Assembly: GCA_002403895.1 (NCBI GenBank)
Contig: DHIQ01000221.1
Location: forward strand, 3,084 to 16,250
Source of the DNA: Candidatus Neomicrothrix sp. UBA4742
Lineage (GTDB): Bacteria > Actinomycetota > Acidimicrobiia > Acidimicrobiales > Acidimicrobilacustridaceae
DNA: 13,167 nt
Reading direction: 5' to 3'
In this document: one piece after another, positions 1 through 7,143 of the stretch
Layout of the letters: the number at the start of each line of letters is the position of its first letter
How positions within the stretch are numbered: the stretch's first letter is position 1
Translations under genes and position numbers: made by a program
The notes under the pieces: generated by a model
What the model was told of the DNA's origin: nothing
Databases searched by the model: none
The model's input: the letters and a program-made list of their open reading frames with translations, nothing else

Positions 1-153
1 GCCGCGGCCGAGAACATCCAGATCCACGGTGGCATCGGCTTCACCTGGGAGCACCCGGCCCACCTGTATTTCAAGCGGGCCAAGTCCTCCGAGCTGCTGT
101 TCGGTGATCCCACCTACCACCGCGAGCTGCTTGCTCAGCGCATCGGGATATAG
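1..153 (+). CDS. Acyl-CoA dehydrogenase, C-terminal end (partial)
   Basis: The open frame runs in from the left edge and ends at TAG 151-153, giving the last 50 residues. It includes IQIHGGIGFTWEHPAHLYFKR, cut here to its key part GGIGFTWEHP, the C-terminal signature of FAD-dependent acyl-CoA dehydrogenases in which the IHGG segment lines the FAD site at the subunit interface. The family oxidises acyl-CoA to trans-2-enoyl-CoA and passes electrons to ETF. The chain-length or substrate class cannot be read from this fragment. The next gene starts 28 nt downstream with its own -10-like box, so co-transcription is not certain. Family assignment is secure; subfamily is unknown. Confidence 0.93.
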   Translation, partial: AAAENIQIHGGIGFTWEHPAHLYFKRAKSSELLFGDPTYHRELLAQRIGI

Positions 154-169
154 CGCTCGGCGCTCGGCC

Positions 170-175
170 TAGGCT
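170..175 (+). promoter_or_regulatory. -10 box of a leaderless-type promoter
   Basis: TAGGCT lies exactly 6 nt before the ATG at 182, the spacing expected when transcription begins at the start codon. No Shine-Dalgarno sequence precedes the ATG. The box sits within three copies of GCTCGGC (155-161, 162-168, 173-179). Confidence 0.45.
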
Positions 176-181
176 CGGCCC

Positions 182-634
182 ATGGCTTGGGTGCTGATCG
201 TCGTAGCCGTGCTGGTCGTGGTCGCCATCGCGGTGGTGACCATCGGCGCGGTGGTGGGACGGCTGTCGGTCGAAGCGCCGGTCTCGGTGTTCGATGAGGA
301 CGAAGCGGTCGAGTGGATCGCGGATCGCCTCCCCTTCGAGGTGGCCGCCCAGCGCAGCCATGACGACGTGCGCGACCTGGTGCTGTGGCACCTCGAGTAC
401 CTCGAGGCCAAGGGTGTGGCCACCGAGACCGCCTTCGAGGCGATCCCCGACGCGGTGGTGGTGGCCGAAGACGACGGGTTGGCCTACGTGATTGGCAAGG
501 CCGCCGACGCCGGCCTGGAGGTCGACGACGTCCAGATCCTTGCGGTGCTCGAGACCGAGCGCGACTACCTCGAGGCCATCGGAGCCATCGGTCCTCGGGT
601 GGCCGACCCGACCGGTGGGGAGCCCTCCGCCTGA
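182..634 (+). CDS. Small membrane-anchored acidic protein, function unknown
   Basis: This encodes 150 residues. Residues 3-27 form a hydrophobic, Val/Ile/Ala-rich helix without a signal-peptidase motif, so a single N-terminal membrane anchor is likely. The rest is acidic (many Asp and Glu) and alpha-helical in character, with segments such as DEDEAVEWIADRLPFEV and VLWHLEYLEAKG. It contains no catalytic motif that I recognise. The ATG at 182 is preferred because it begins the hydrophobic helix and has a -10-like TAGGCT 6 nt upstream, which fits a leaderless message. The hydrophilic domain would face the cytoplasm if the positive-inside rule holds, but the flanking charges are few. I do not recognise a named family, and the gene neighbours do not suggest a role. 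Confidence 0.8.
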   Translation: MAWVLIVVAVLVVVAIAVVTIGAVVGRLSVEAPVSVFDEDEAVEWIADRLPFEVAAQRSHDDVRDLVLWHLEYLEAKGVATETAFEAIPDAVVVAEDDGLAYVIGKAADAGLEVDDVQILAVLETERDYLEAIGAIGPRVADPTGGEPSA

Positions 635-696
635 GCCGGGTGTGAACGGCCGGTGCACCCGCCGGAAAAGGCGCGCCTCGCGGGCCCGGACGTGCC

Positions 697-702
697 TAAT
701 CT
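697..702 (+). promoter_or_regulatory. -10 box for the 709-920 transcript
   Basis: TAATCT matches the actinobacterial TAnnnT consensus and is one of the few AT-rich hexamers in this stretch. It is preceded by TGCC, as is the -10-like box of the SDR gene at 10690. It would start transcription at about 708-710. No convincing -35 element is visible. Confidence 0.45.
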
Positions 703-714
703 GGCAAGACCAAG

Positions 715-732
715 GAAAGGAGGTGGTCCAAC
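715..732 (+). promoter_or_regulatory. Extended Shine-Dalgarno, near-perfect complement of 16S 3' end
   Basis: GAAAGGAGGTGGTCCAAC matches the reverse complement of the usual bacterial 16S 3' terminus (GAAAGGAGGTGATCCAGC) at 16 of 18 positions. One of the two differences is still a G:U pair. Ordinary ribosome binding sites match 4-7 bases. An 8-base copy of its core, GGAGGTGG, recurs at 761-768 inside hairpin 1. Confidence 0.7.
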
Positions 733-779
733 TGAGTAGTCACTGTTCTCATGGGACTTCGGAGGTGGCTGGCCGCTAG
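732..779 (+). CDS. Candidate 15-codon small ORF after the extended ribosome binding site
   Basis: The reading frame LSSHCSHGTSEVAGR ends at TAG 777-779. CTG at 732 lies about 8 nt after the GGAGG core, the best position for initiation, but CTG is a rare start. GTG at 723 is in frame but lies inside the ribosome binding site. The frame has no stop between the strong binding site and 777, and its last codons form the 5' arm of hairpin 1, so a translating ribosome would melt that hairpin. A peptide this short cannot be assigned to any family. The main support is the ribosome binding site, and the whole element may be non-coding. Confidence 0.28.
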   Translation: MSSHCSHGTSEVAGR

Positions 780-891
780 TCGGCGAGCTGGACCGGCCGG
801 CGAATTCCCGCCAGCCACCACCGGTTCACGTTCGGGAACTCGTCCCGCCCGGGCAATCCACGTGACCCGGACTTCCGGCACATCGTTGGGA

Positions 892-917
892 GGGGCGCCG
901 TCTTCGGGCGGCGCCCC
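892..917 (+). terminator. Intrinsic terminator
   Basis: GGGGCGCCG (892-900) and CGGCGCCCC (909-917) form a perfect 9-bp GC-rich stem with an 8-nt loop (TCTTCGGG), followed by TTTC. It lies 22 nt before the ATG at 940, so it ends a transcript that starts upstream, most simply the 709-920 unit. Confidence 0.75.
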
Positions 918-939
918 TTTCGCGTGCCAGAGTGTCCCC

Positions 940-1164
940 ATGGAACGCCCCATCAAGTTCGAGCACAACCGGTGGCTGGGCGACAAGCGGTCGCAGGTCG
1001 TCTACGACGTCGACAACCTCCCGGAGCCCGACCTGATCGAGGAGCTCATGGCCGCCGAGACCTTCCTGTGCTTCGGTCCCGACACCCTGGCCGAGGCCCG
1101 CAACCGTGGCTACAAGCCCTACAAGGGCGACGGGTCGGGCACTGGCCCCCCCGAGGGCGACTAG
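940..1164 (+). CDS. Small conserved-looking protein of unknown function
   Basis: This encodes 74 residues from ATG 940 to TAG 1164. The frame is open further upstream to an ATG at 751, but the intrinsic terminator (892-917) lies between the two, so 940 is the better start. The protein is hydrophilic, begins MERPIKFEHNRWLGDKRS, and carries a central segment (DLIEELMAAETFLCFGPDTLAEARNRGY, residues about 31-58) that reads like a compact helical fold. The C-terminal tail is Gly/Pro-rich. It has no membrane segment and no recognisable catalytic motif. A weak -10-like CAGAGT (928-933) sits 6 nt before the ATG. The hydrolase gene follows after 13 nt, so the two may be co-transcribed. I do not recognise the family. 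Confidence 0.72.
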   Translation: MERPIKFEHNRWLGDKRSQVVYDVDNLPEPDLIEELMAAETFLCFGPDTLAEARNRGYKPYKGDGSGTGPPEGD

Positions 1165-1177
1165 GCCCGGCCCGCTG

Positions 1178-1951
1178 GTGGAGCGACTCTTCACCTCCTC
1201 GGGAGACGTGGGGATCTGGGGCCATCTGGCCCATCCCCGCAGCGCGCCCGGTACCTGGACGCCGGGACTGGTCATCGCCCACGGGTTCCCACCCGGGCGC
1301 GACGGTGGTCGACTCTCGGCCCGCTCGTTCCCCGAGTTGGCCGACCGGATCGCCACCGAGTTGGGCTGGGTGGTACTCGTCATCACGCTGCGGGGGTGCG
1401 GGGATTCCGAGGGTAATTTCTCCATGGGCGGGTGGCGCGACGATCTTGCCTACGCGGCGGCCTATCTCCACGACCTTGACGACACGGACGCAGTGTGGAT
1501 GGCGGGCTTCGGTACCGGGGGCGCCCTGGCCATCTGCGCGGCGGCCGACGACGAGCGGGTACAGGGCGTGGCCGCCCTCGGGTCACCCGCCGACTTCGAC
1601 GACTGGTCGAGTCATCCTCGCCGGCTGCTGCTCCACGCCCGCGAGGTCGGCCTCATCGGTTCCCCGTCGTTCCCGGAATCGTTCGACCAGTGGTCGCGTG
1701 AGCTGCGGGAGATCCGCGCCGTCGCCGCCGCGCCCCGTCTGCGTCCCCGGCCGTTGCTCATCGTGCACGGATCAGAGGACGAGTCGGTGCCCGTGTTCGA
1801 CGCCCGCGTCCTAGCCGACGCCCACGGCGACGCCGACCTCCGCATCATCGACGGCGCCGGCCATCAGTTGCGCCACGACCCCCGCGCGGTGGCCGTGCTG
1901 CTGGGCTGGCTGGACCGCCAGCGCAACCAGGCGGCCAGCTCCGCGGTCTAG
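1178..1951 (+). CDS. Alpha/beta-hydrolase fold protein with Gly in place of nucleophile Ser
   Basis: This encodes 257 residues from the GTG at 1178. An in-frame ATG at 1106 would add 24 residues, but they overlap the preceding gene and look unlike the fold. Visible landmarks are the oxyanion strand VIAHGFPPG (His35-Gly36), the nucleophile elbow AGFGTGG with Gly112 where Ser is normal (GxSxG becomes GFGTG), the acid turn HGSEDESVP (Asp201) and the histidine turn GAGHQLRHD (His229). Family members are esterases, peptidases or lipases acting on acyl or peptidyl bonds. The acid and His are kept, so only the nucleophile is changed. Either the protein is not a classical serine hydrolase, or codon 1511-1513 (GGT, one base from AGT Ser) is a mutation or sequencing error. 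It converges on the HhH-GPD gene with a 19-nt gap. Confidence 0.85.
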   Translation: MERLFTSSGDVGIWGHLAHPRSAPGTWTPGLVIAHGFPPGRDGGRLSARSFPELADRIATELGWVVLVITLRGCGDSEGNFSMGGWRDDLAYAAAYLHDLDDTDAVWMAGFGTGGALAICAAADDERVQGVAALGSPADFDDWSSHPRRLLLHAREVGLIGSPSFPESFDQWSRELREIRAVAAAPRLRPRPLLIVHGSEDESVPVFDARVLADAHGDADLRIIDGAGHQLRHDPRAVAVLLGWLDRQRNQAASSAV

Positions 1952-1963
1952 GTCGACCTGACC
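1945..1963. terminator. Possible weak bidirectional hairpin between convergent genes
   Basis: GGTC-T-AGG, loop TCGA, CCT-GACC can form a 7-bp stem with one bulged T. It contains the palindrome AGGTCGACCT (1950-1959). It overlaps the hydrolase stop codon and lies in the 19-nt gap before the minus-strand stop at 1971. There is no T-tract, so this is only suggestive. Confidence 0.25.
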
Positions 1964-1970
1964 GGACGAC

Positions 1971-2555
1971 TCAGCCCGCTTTGCTCTTGCCCTTGGCCTT
2001 CATGGCCTTCTTGAACTCGCGCACCTTGACCAGGGACTCGGGCGAGTCGATGTCGGCCACCGAGCGGGGAGTGGCGTCGCTGAACGGCGCGGCGGCCTCC
2101 TCCCAACCGGCGGGCCGCTTGCCCATCCGCTTGGCCAGGATGGCCATGAAGATCTTCGACTTCTCCTCGCCGTACCCGGGTAGCTCTCGCAGCCGTCGGT
2201 ACAGCTCGTCGCCGCTGCGAACGTTGCGCCACACCGCGGCGGCGTCCCCGTGGTAGTGGTCGACCAGGAACCCGCACAACTCGTGGGCCCGCCGGGCCAT
2301 CGCTGCCGGGTAGCGATGCAGGGCCGGCTTCTCGCAAAACACCGCCACCAGATCCTCCGGGTCCATGGCGGCGATGGCGGCGGCGTCGAACCCGTCGCCC
2401 AGGCGATTCTTCAGGGCGGCCGGCCCGCGGAAGGCCCATTCCATGGGCACCTGCTGGTCCAGCAACATGCCCAACAGCAGTGCCAGCGGATCGGTCATCA
2501 ACAACCGGTCGGCCTGCGGGTCCCCGGTGATGGGCATGGTCTTGGTAGCAGCCAT
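1971..2555 (-). CDS. HhH-GPD-type base-excision repair family protein
   Basis: This encodes 194 residues read from ATG 2555. The sequence resembles the actinobacterial uncharacterised HhH-GPD family related to endonuclease III and AlkA glycosylases. The helix-hairpin-helix is at about residues 121-136 (RLRELPGYGEEKSK), and a glycosylase-like N-terminal segment LLLGMLLDQQVPMEWAFRGP spans 26-45. The C-terminus is a Lys-rich tail (residues about 182-194), which suits DNA binding. The length is close to that of endonuclease III but there is no 4Fe-4S cysteine cluster. The usual VDTH catalytic Asp after the hairpin and the EndoIII-type Lys are not evident, so activity is uncertain. The chosen start is 20 nt after the TetR stop and has TACGCT 7 nt upstream, which fits a leaderless message. 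It may also be read from upstream genes. Confidence 0.85.
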   Translation of the reverse strand: MAATKTMPITGDPQADRLLMTDPLALLLGMLLDQQVPMEWAFRGPAALKNRLGDGFDAAAIAAMDPEDLVAVFCEKPALHRYPAAMARRAHELCGFLVDHYHGDAAAVWRNVRSGDELYRRLRELPGYGEEKSKIFMAILAKRMGKRPAGWEEAAAPFSDATPRSVADIDSPESLVKVREFKKAMKAKGKSKAG

Positions 2556-2562
2556 GGGTCGC

Positions 2563-2568
2563 AGCGTA
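2563..2568 (-). promoter_or_regulatory. -10 box of a leaderless-type promoter (HhH-GPD gene)
   Basis: On the minus strand TACGCT lies 7 nt before the ATG at 2555, in the short gap after tetR. There is no Shine-Dalgarno sequence. Confidence 0.4.
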
Positions 2569-2575
2569 CCCACCC

Positions 2576-3166
2576 TCAGCTGCGCCCCGGCGTGGGGGCG
2601 GCGGCCAGTAGGAGCTGGGCGAACTGGGCACTGATGGCGTGGTGGTCGGGGCCCTTGGGGTCGAGCTGGCTCTGCAGGGCGATGCCATTGGCTACCGCGA
2701 GGATGAGGGCCGCCATGGCGTCGGGCGCGACCCAATCGGGGATGGCGTCCTCACCCTTCAGCTCCACGATCACCTCGGCCAGCCGTCGGCGCAGCGACCG
2801 GTAGAGGGCCAGGGCGGTGCGTCGGTACCGCTGGTCGCGCGCCGCCAACAACAGCGCCTCGAAGTAGACGAGTGTGTCGTCACCGGAGCGATCGAATTCC
2901 TCGCTCAAGGCCTGCACCATTGCCAGCATGCGGGCTTCGGGTGACCCAGGCCCGTCGAGCAGGGACAGGGCGGGCTGCACCCGTCGCTCCAGCTCACCGA
3001 ACAAGGCCTCGGCGATCAGGTCGTCCTTGGAGCCGAAGTAGTAGGTAACGGCCGCCAGGTTGGCGTTGGCCGCCTTGGTGATCTCCCGCGAGCTGGCTCC
3101 GACCAGCCCGGTCTGGCGGATGGTCAACCGGGCGGCATCCAACAGATCCTGTCGCGTCGAACTCAT
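2576..3166 (-). CDS. TetR/AcrR-family transcriptional regulator
   Basis: This encodes 196 residues, the usual size for the family. The N-terminal DNA-binding domain (residues about 5-52) carries the TetR helix-turn-helix pattern: TRQDLLDAARLTIRQTG, then SSREITKAANANLAAVTYYF ending in the hallmark YYFGSKDDLIAEAL. The rest is an all-helical ligand-binding and dimerisation domain with no assignable ligand. Such proteins are usually repressors released by a small hydrophobic ligand. A 14-bp palindrome, CATACGTCCGTATG, covers the start codon and abuts a -10-like TACCAT, which strongly suggests autorepression. The gene lies 18 nt downstream of aceE on the same strand. Whether it also controls aceE cannot be told, because no second copy of the palindrome was seen upstream of aceE. 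Confidence 0.93.
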   Translation of the reverse strand: MSSTRQDLLDAARLTIRQTGLVGASSREITKAANANLAAVTYYFGSKDDLIAEALFGELERRVQPALSLLDGPGSPEARMLAMVQALSEEFDRSGDDTLVYFEALLLAARDQRYRRTALALYRSLRRRLAEVIVELKGEDAIPDWVAPDAMAALILAVANGIALQSQLDPKGPDHHAISAQFAQLLLAAAPTPGRS

Positions 3167-3177
3167 ACGTCCGTATG
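3164..3177. promoter_or_regulatory. Probable TetR operator over the tetR start codon
   Basis: CATACG-TC-CGTATG has perfect 6-bp arms with a 2-nt spacer. It includes the tetR start codon (3164-3166 on the minus strand) and overlaps the -10-like TACCAT (3180-3175, minus). The size and position suit a dimeric TetR repressor site. Confidence 0.55.
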
Positions 3178-3180
3178 GTA
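3175..3180 (-). promoter_or_regulatory. -10 box of tetR promoter
   Basis: On the minus strand TACCAT lies 8 nt before the tetR ATG and partly inside the palindrome at 3164-3177, so repressor binding would block it. Confidence 0.38.
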
Positions 3181-3184
3181 GGCC

Positions 3185-4954
<1,770 letters not shown>

Positions 4955-5002
4955 CTGGTTGACGAGGACACCGTCGACGTCGCGGGCGAGGAGCTCGTCC
5001 CA

Positions 5003-5012
5003 GCCGCGATCC
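5003..5012 (-). other. aceE: Single-base frameshift interval in aceE
   Basis: Between the Trp codon at 5015-5013 (end of the N-terminal frame) and that at 5002-5000 (start of the C-terminal frame) lie 10 nt, GGATCGCGGC on the minus strand. Removing any one base restores a continuous E1 of normal length. It could be a true mutation or a consensus error. No slippery heptamer or recoding signal is evident. Confidence 0.85.
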
Positions 5013-5966
5013 CCAGATGACCTTGATCACGTTCCAGCCGGCGCCGCGGAAGGTGGCCTCCAGCTCCTGGATGATCTTGCCGTTGCCCCGGACCGGTCCA
5101 TCGAGGCGCTGCAGGTTGCAGTTCACGATCCAGGTCAGGTTGTCGAGGCCCTCGCGAGCGGCCAGGGAGATCGACCCCAGCGTCTCGGGCTCGTCGGTCT
5201 CGCCGTCGCCGAGGAAGCACCAGACCCGCGAGCCACTGGTGTCGTCCACGTGACGGTGCTGGAGGTACGTGTTGAACCGGGCGTGGTAGATGGAGTTGAT
5301 CGGACCCAGGCCCATGGAGACGGTGGGGTACTCCCAGAAGTCCGGCATGAGCCACGGGTGGGGGTAGCTGCTCAATCCGTCGCCGTCGATCTCGCGGCGG
5401 AAGTTGTCGAGCTGGGACTCGTCCAGGCGGTACTCCAGGAAGGCTCGGGCGTACATGCCTGGGGCGGCGTGGCCCTGGAAGTAGACGGCGTCGCCGGGCA
5501 GGCCGTCAGACTTGCCTCGGAAGAAATGGTTGAAGCCGACCTCGTAGAGGGCGGCCGACGATGCGAAGGTCGACAGGTGGCCACCGATGCCGTCGGCCCG
5601 CTTGTTGGCATTGACCACCATGACGGCCGCGTTCCAGCGGATGAACGCCCGGATCCGGCGCTCGACCTCTACATCGCCGGGGAACCACGCCTGTTCGTTG
5701 GTGGGGATGGTGTTGACGTACGGCGTGGACACCTCGGCCGGCGTTCCCACCTGGCGTTCCCGGGCCCGTTCCGTCAGCTTGGACATCAAGAAGCGGGCGC
5801 GGACCTTCCCTTTGGCGTCGATCACGGCGTCGAGCGAATCCAGCCACTCGCCCGTCTCAGTCGGGTCCGCGTCATGCAGCTGATGGACGTAGCCGTCGAT
5901 CGTCATCGGCCGTGCTCCCGAGAGGTGGCGAACAAGTCACTCCCATGATGCCCGCTCGGCGCCGGT

Positions 5967-5978
5967 TACCGGCCGGTA
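5967..5978. promoter_or_regulatory. Perfect 12-bp palindrome between divergent genes
   Basis: TACCGGCCGGTA is a perfect dyad lying 60 bp from the aceE ATG and 66 bp from the RNase HI fusion ATG. Its central location in a divergent promoter region fits an operator serving either or both genes. The binding protein is unknown. Confidence 0.35.
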
Positions 5979-6032
5979 GCGTCAGTGAACCCACCACGAC
6001 GGCACCGGATCGCAGCCCGGAGCCGGCCGTGC

Positions 6033-6038
6033 CAGGAT
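6033..6038 (+). promoter_or_regulatory. Weak -10-like box before the RNase HI fusion gene
   Basis: CAGGAT lies 6 nt before the ATG at 6045. It has C instead of T at the first position but the same spacing as the clearer boxes at 170 and 10690. No Shine-Dalgarno sequence is visible. Confidence 0.3.
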
Positions 6039-6044
6039 GCCGCT

Positions 6045-7121
6045 ATGGCCACGGTCGTCTACACCGATGGGGCGTGCAGCGGGAACCCCGGCCCGGGAGG
6101 GTGGGCGTGGGCTGTAGGCGGAGGCCGTTACGCCAGTGGCGTCGAGCCTCACTCCACCAACCAGCGCATGGAGATCTCGGCTGCCTTCGACGCAGTGCGC
6201 TCACTCGAGGGCGCGCTCGAGGTGGTGAGCGACTCGACCTACGTCGTGAACTGCTTCCGCGATCGCTGGTGGGAGGGGTGGATCAAGCGAGGCTGGATGA
6301 ACAGCCAGCGTAAGCCGGTGGCCAACCGCGATCTGTGGGAGCCGTTCATCGAACTCGTCCGGTCCCGGCGCGACGTCAGCTTCCAGTGGGTGAAGGGCCA
6401 CAGTGGTGACCCCATGAACGATCTGGTCGATCGCCTGGCGGTGGAGGCGGCCACCACCCAGCGCGGCCGCACCGGTGTTGGTGAGCCTGAGGACCTGGGC
6501 CCTCCTGATCGGCCCGGTCCGTCGGTCGATGGGGCTGGCCCCGACGCCGCCCGGCGGGCGCTGGCCGAATCGGTCCCGCCGGTGGGCGGTCAGACCGAGC
6601 CCGACGTGGCCGGCCACCCGCTCGTGGTCTTCGGGCATCGACCCACCGAGTTGGGCGGGTACGACGACAACCCCGTCGCCCGGGGGCTGACCGCCCGGTT
6701 GGCCGAGATCATCTCGGCCAAGGCCACCCTCGTCGACGACCTGGCCGTGCTCAGTGGGTTGCGGCTCGGAGCCGAGATGCTGGGCGCCGAGGCCGCCCTT
6801 GCCGTCGGCGTCCCCTTGGTCGTCGTGCTGCCCTACCCCAACCCGGAGTCGGTGTGGCCGACCACGGCCCAGGAGCGCTTCCGGGCCCTGCGCGACCAGG
6901 CCCGTCAGGTGATCGAGCTGCAACGGCGGGTCCCGGCGTCCAAGCAGCAGGCCGGCGCCGCCCTGGCCCGCCGTGATGCCTGGCTGATCCGCCATGCTCG
7001 CGATGCCATCGTGGTGTGGGACGGGCAGGACCCGGCGCTGGGCAAGCTGGTGCGCTCCATCGAGGAACGGCTGAGCGAGGACGTCTGGCTCGTCGATCCC
7101 GCCGAACTCACCACCGGATGA
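6045..7121 (+). CDS. RNase HI fused to a SLOG (YspA/DUF1273-like) domain
   Basis: This encodes 358 residues. Residues 1-136 form a complete RNase HI, with YTDGACSGNPGPGGWAW and the catalytic set Asp8, Glu43 (NQRMEIS), Asp63 (SDSTYV), His119 (KGHSGD) and Asp129 (NDLVDRLA), corresponding to E. coli D10, E48, D70, H124 and D134. It should cut RNA in RNA-DNA hybrids. A Pro/Gly/Asp-rich linker spans about 137-191. Residues about 192-352 read as a SLOG Rossmann-like domain of the YspA type: VVFGHRPTELGGY, then VLSGLRLGAEMLGAEAAL, then VVVLPYPNPESVW, then ARRDAWLIRHARDAIVVWDG. SLOG domains are known or proposed to bind nucleotides or their derivatives. ATG 6045 is chosen because RNase HI begins there; upstream in-frame codons do not match the family. 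hyuA follows 22 nt after the stop. Confidence 0.92.
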   Translation: MATVVYTDGACSGNPGPGGWAWAVGGGRYASGVEPHSTNQRMEISAAFDAVRSLEGALEVVSDSTYVVNCFRDRWWEGWIKRGWMNSQRKPVANRDLWEPFIELVRSRRDVSFQWVKGHSGDPMNDLVDRLAVEAATTQRGRTGVGEPEDLGPPDRPGPSVDGAGPDAARRALAESVPPVGGQTEPDVAGHPLVVFGHRPTELGGYDDNPVARGLTARLAEIISAKATLVDDLAVLSGLRLGAEMLGAEAALAVGVPLVVVLPYPNPESVWPTTAQERFRALRDQARQVIELQRRVPASKQQAGAALARRDAWLIRHARDAIVVWDGQDPALGKLVRSIEERLSEDVWLVDPAELTTG

Positions 7122-7143
7122 GCTGGCGGTGTCGGTAGTGTCG

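Larger units (their letters stand above)
709..920 (+). ncRNA. Candidate short structured transcript with 16S-complementary segment
   Basis: This is the main content of the 305-nt gap between two genes. From left to right there is a -10-like box at 697-702, a segment at 715-732 nearly complementary to the 16S rRNA 3' end, a short open frame at 732-779, and hairpin 1 with a perfect 10-bp stem (764-773 with 810-819, 36-nt loop). Hairpin 2 pairs 821-830 with 861-870 (9 of 10 bp) and encloses a small stem at 833-847. The intrinsic terminator is at 892-917. The whole would be about 210 nt. It could be a trans-acting RNA, an mRNA for a tiny peptide, or a leader that reads through into the 940 gene. 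I cannot match it to a known RNA family from sequence alone. Confidence 0.45.

Noticed and set aside
155..179. Three GCTCGGC copies upstream of the 182 gene as regulatory direct repeats
   Set aside because: The copies are short, GC-rich and irregularly spaced (7 and 11 nt). They are noted with the -10 box but are not convincing as an operator.
751..939. In-frame ATG at 751 that would add 63 residues to the 74-aa protein starting at 940
   Set aside because: The extension crosses two hairpins and a perfect intrinsic terminator (892-917), has low-complexity Arg/Ser/Gly-rich content, and the downstream ATG has a -10-like box at leaderless spacing.
1106..1177. ATG 1106 as start of the alpha/beta hydrolase
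   Set aside because: It overlaps the preceding gene by 59 nt and encodes a stretch unlike the fold. GTG 1178 begins just before the first strand and is 13 nt after the upstream stop.
4995..5020. Programmed frameshifting in aceE
   Set aside because: No slippery heptamer, stimulatory stem or internal Shine-Dalgarno was visible, and programmed frameshifting is not a known feature of aceE. Mutation or consensus error is simpler.
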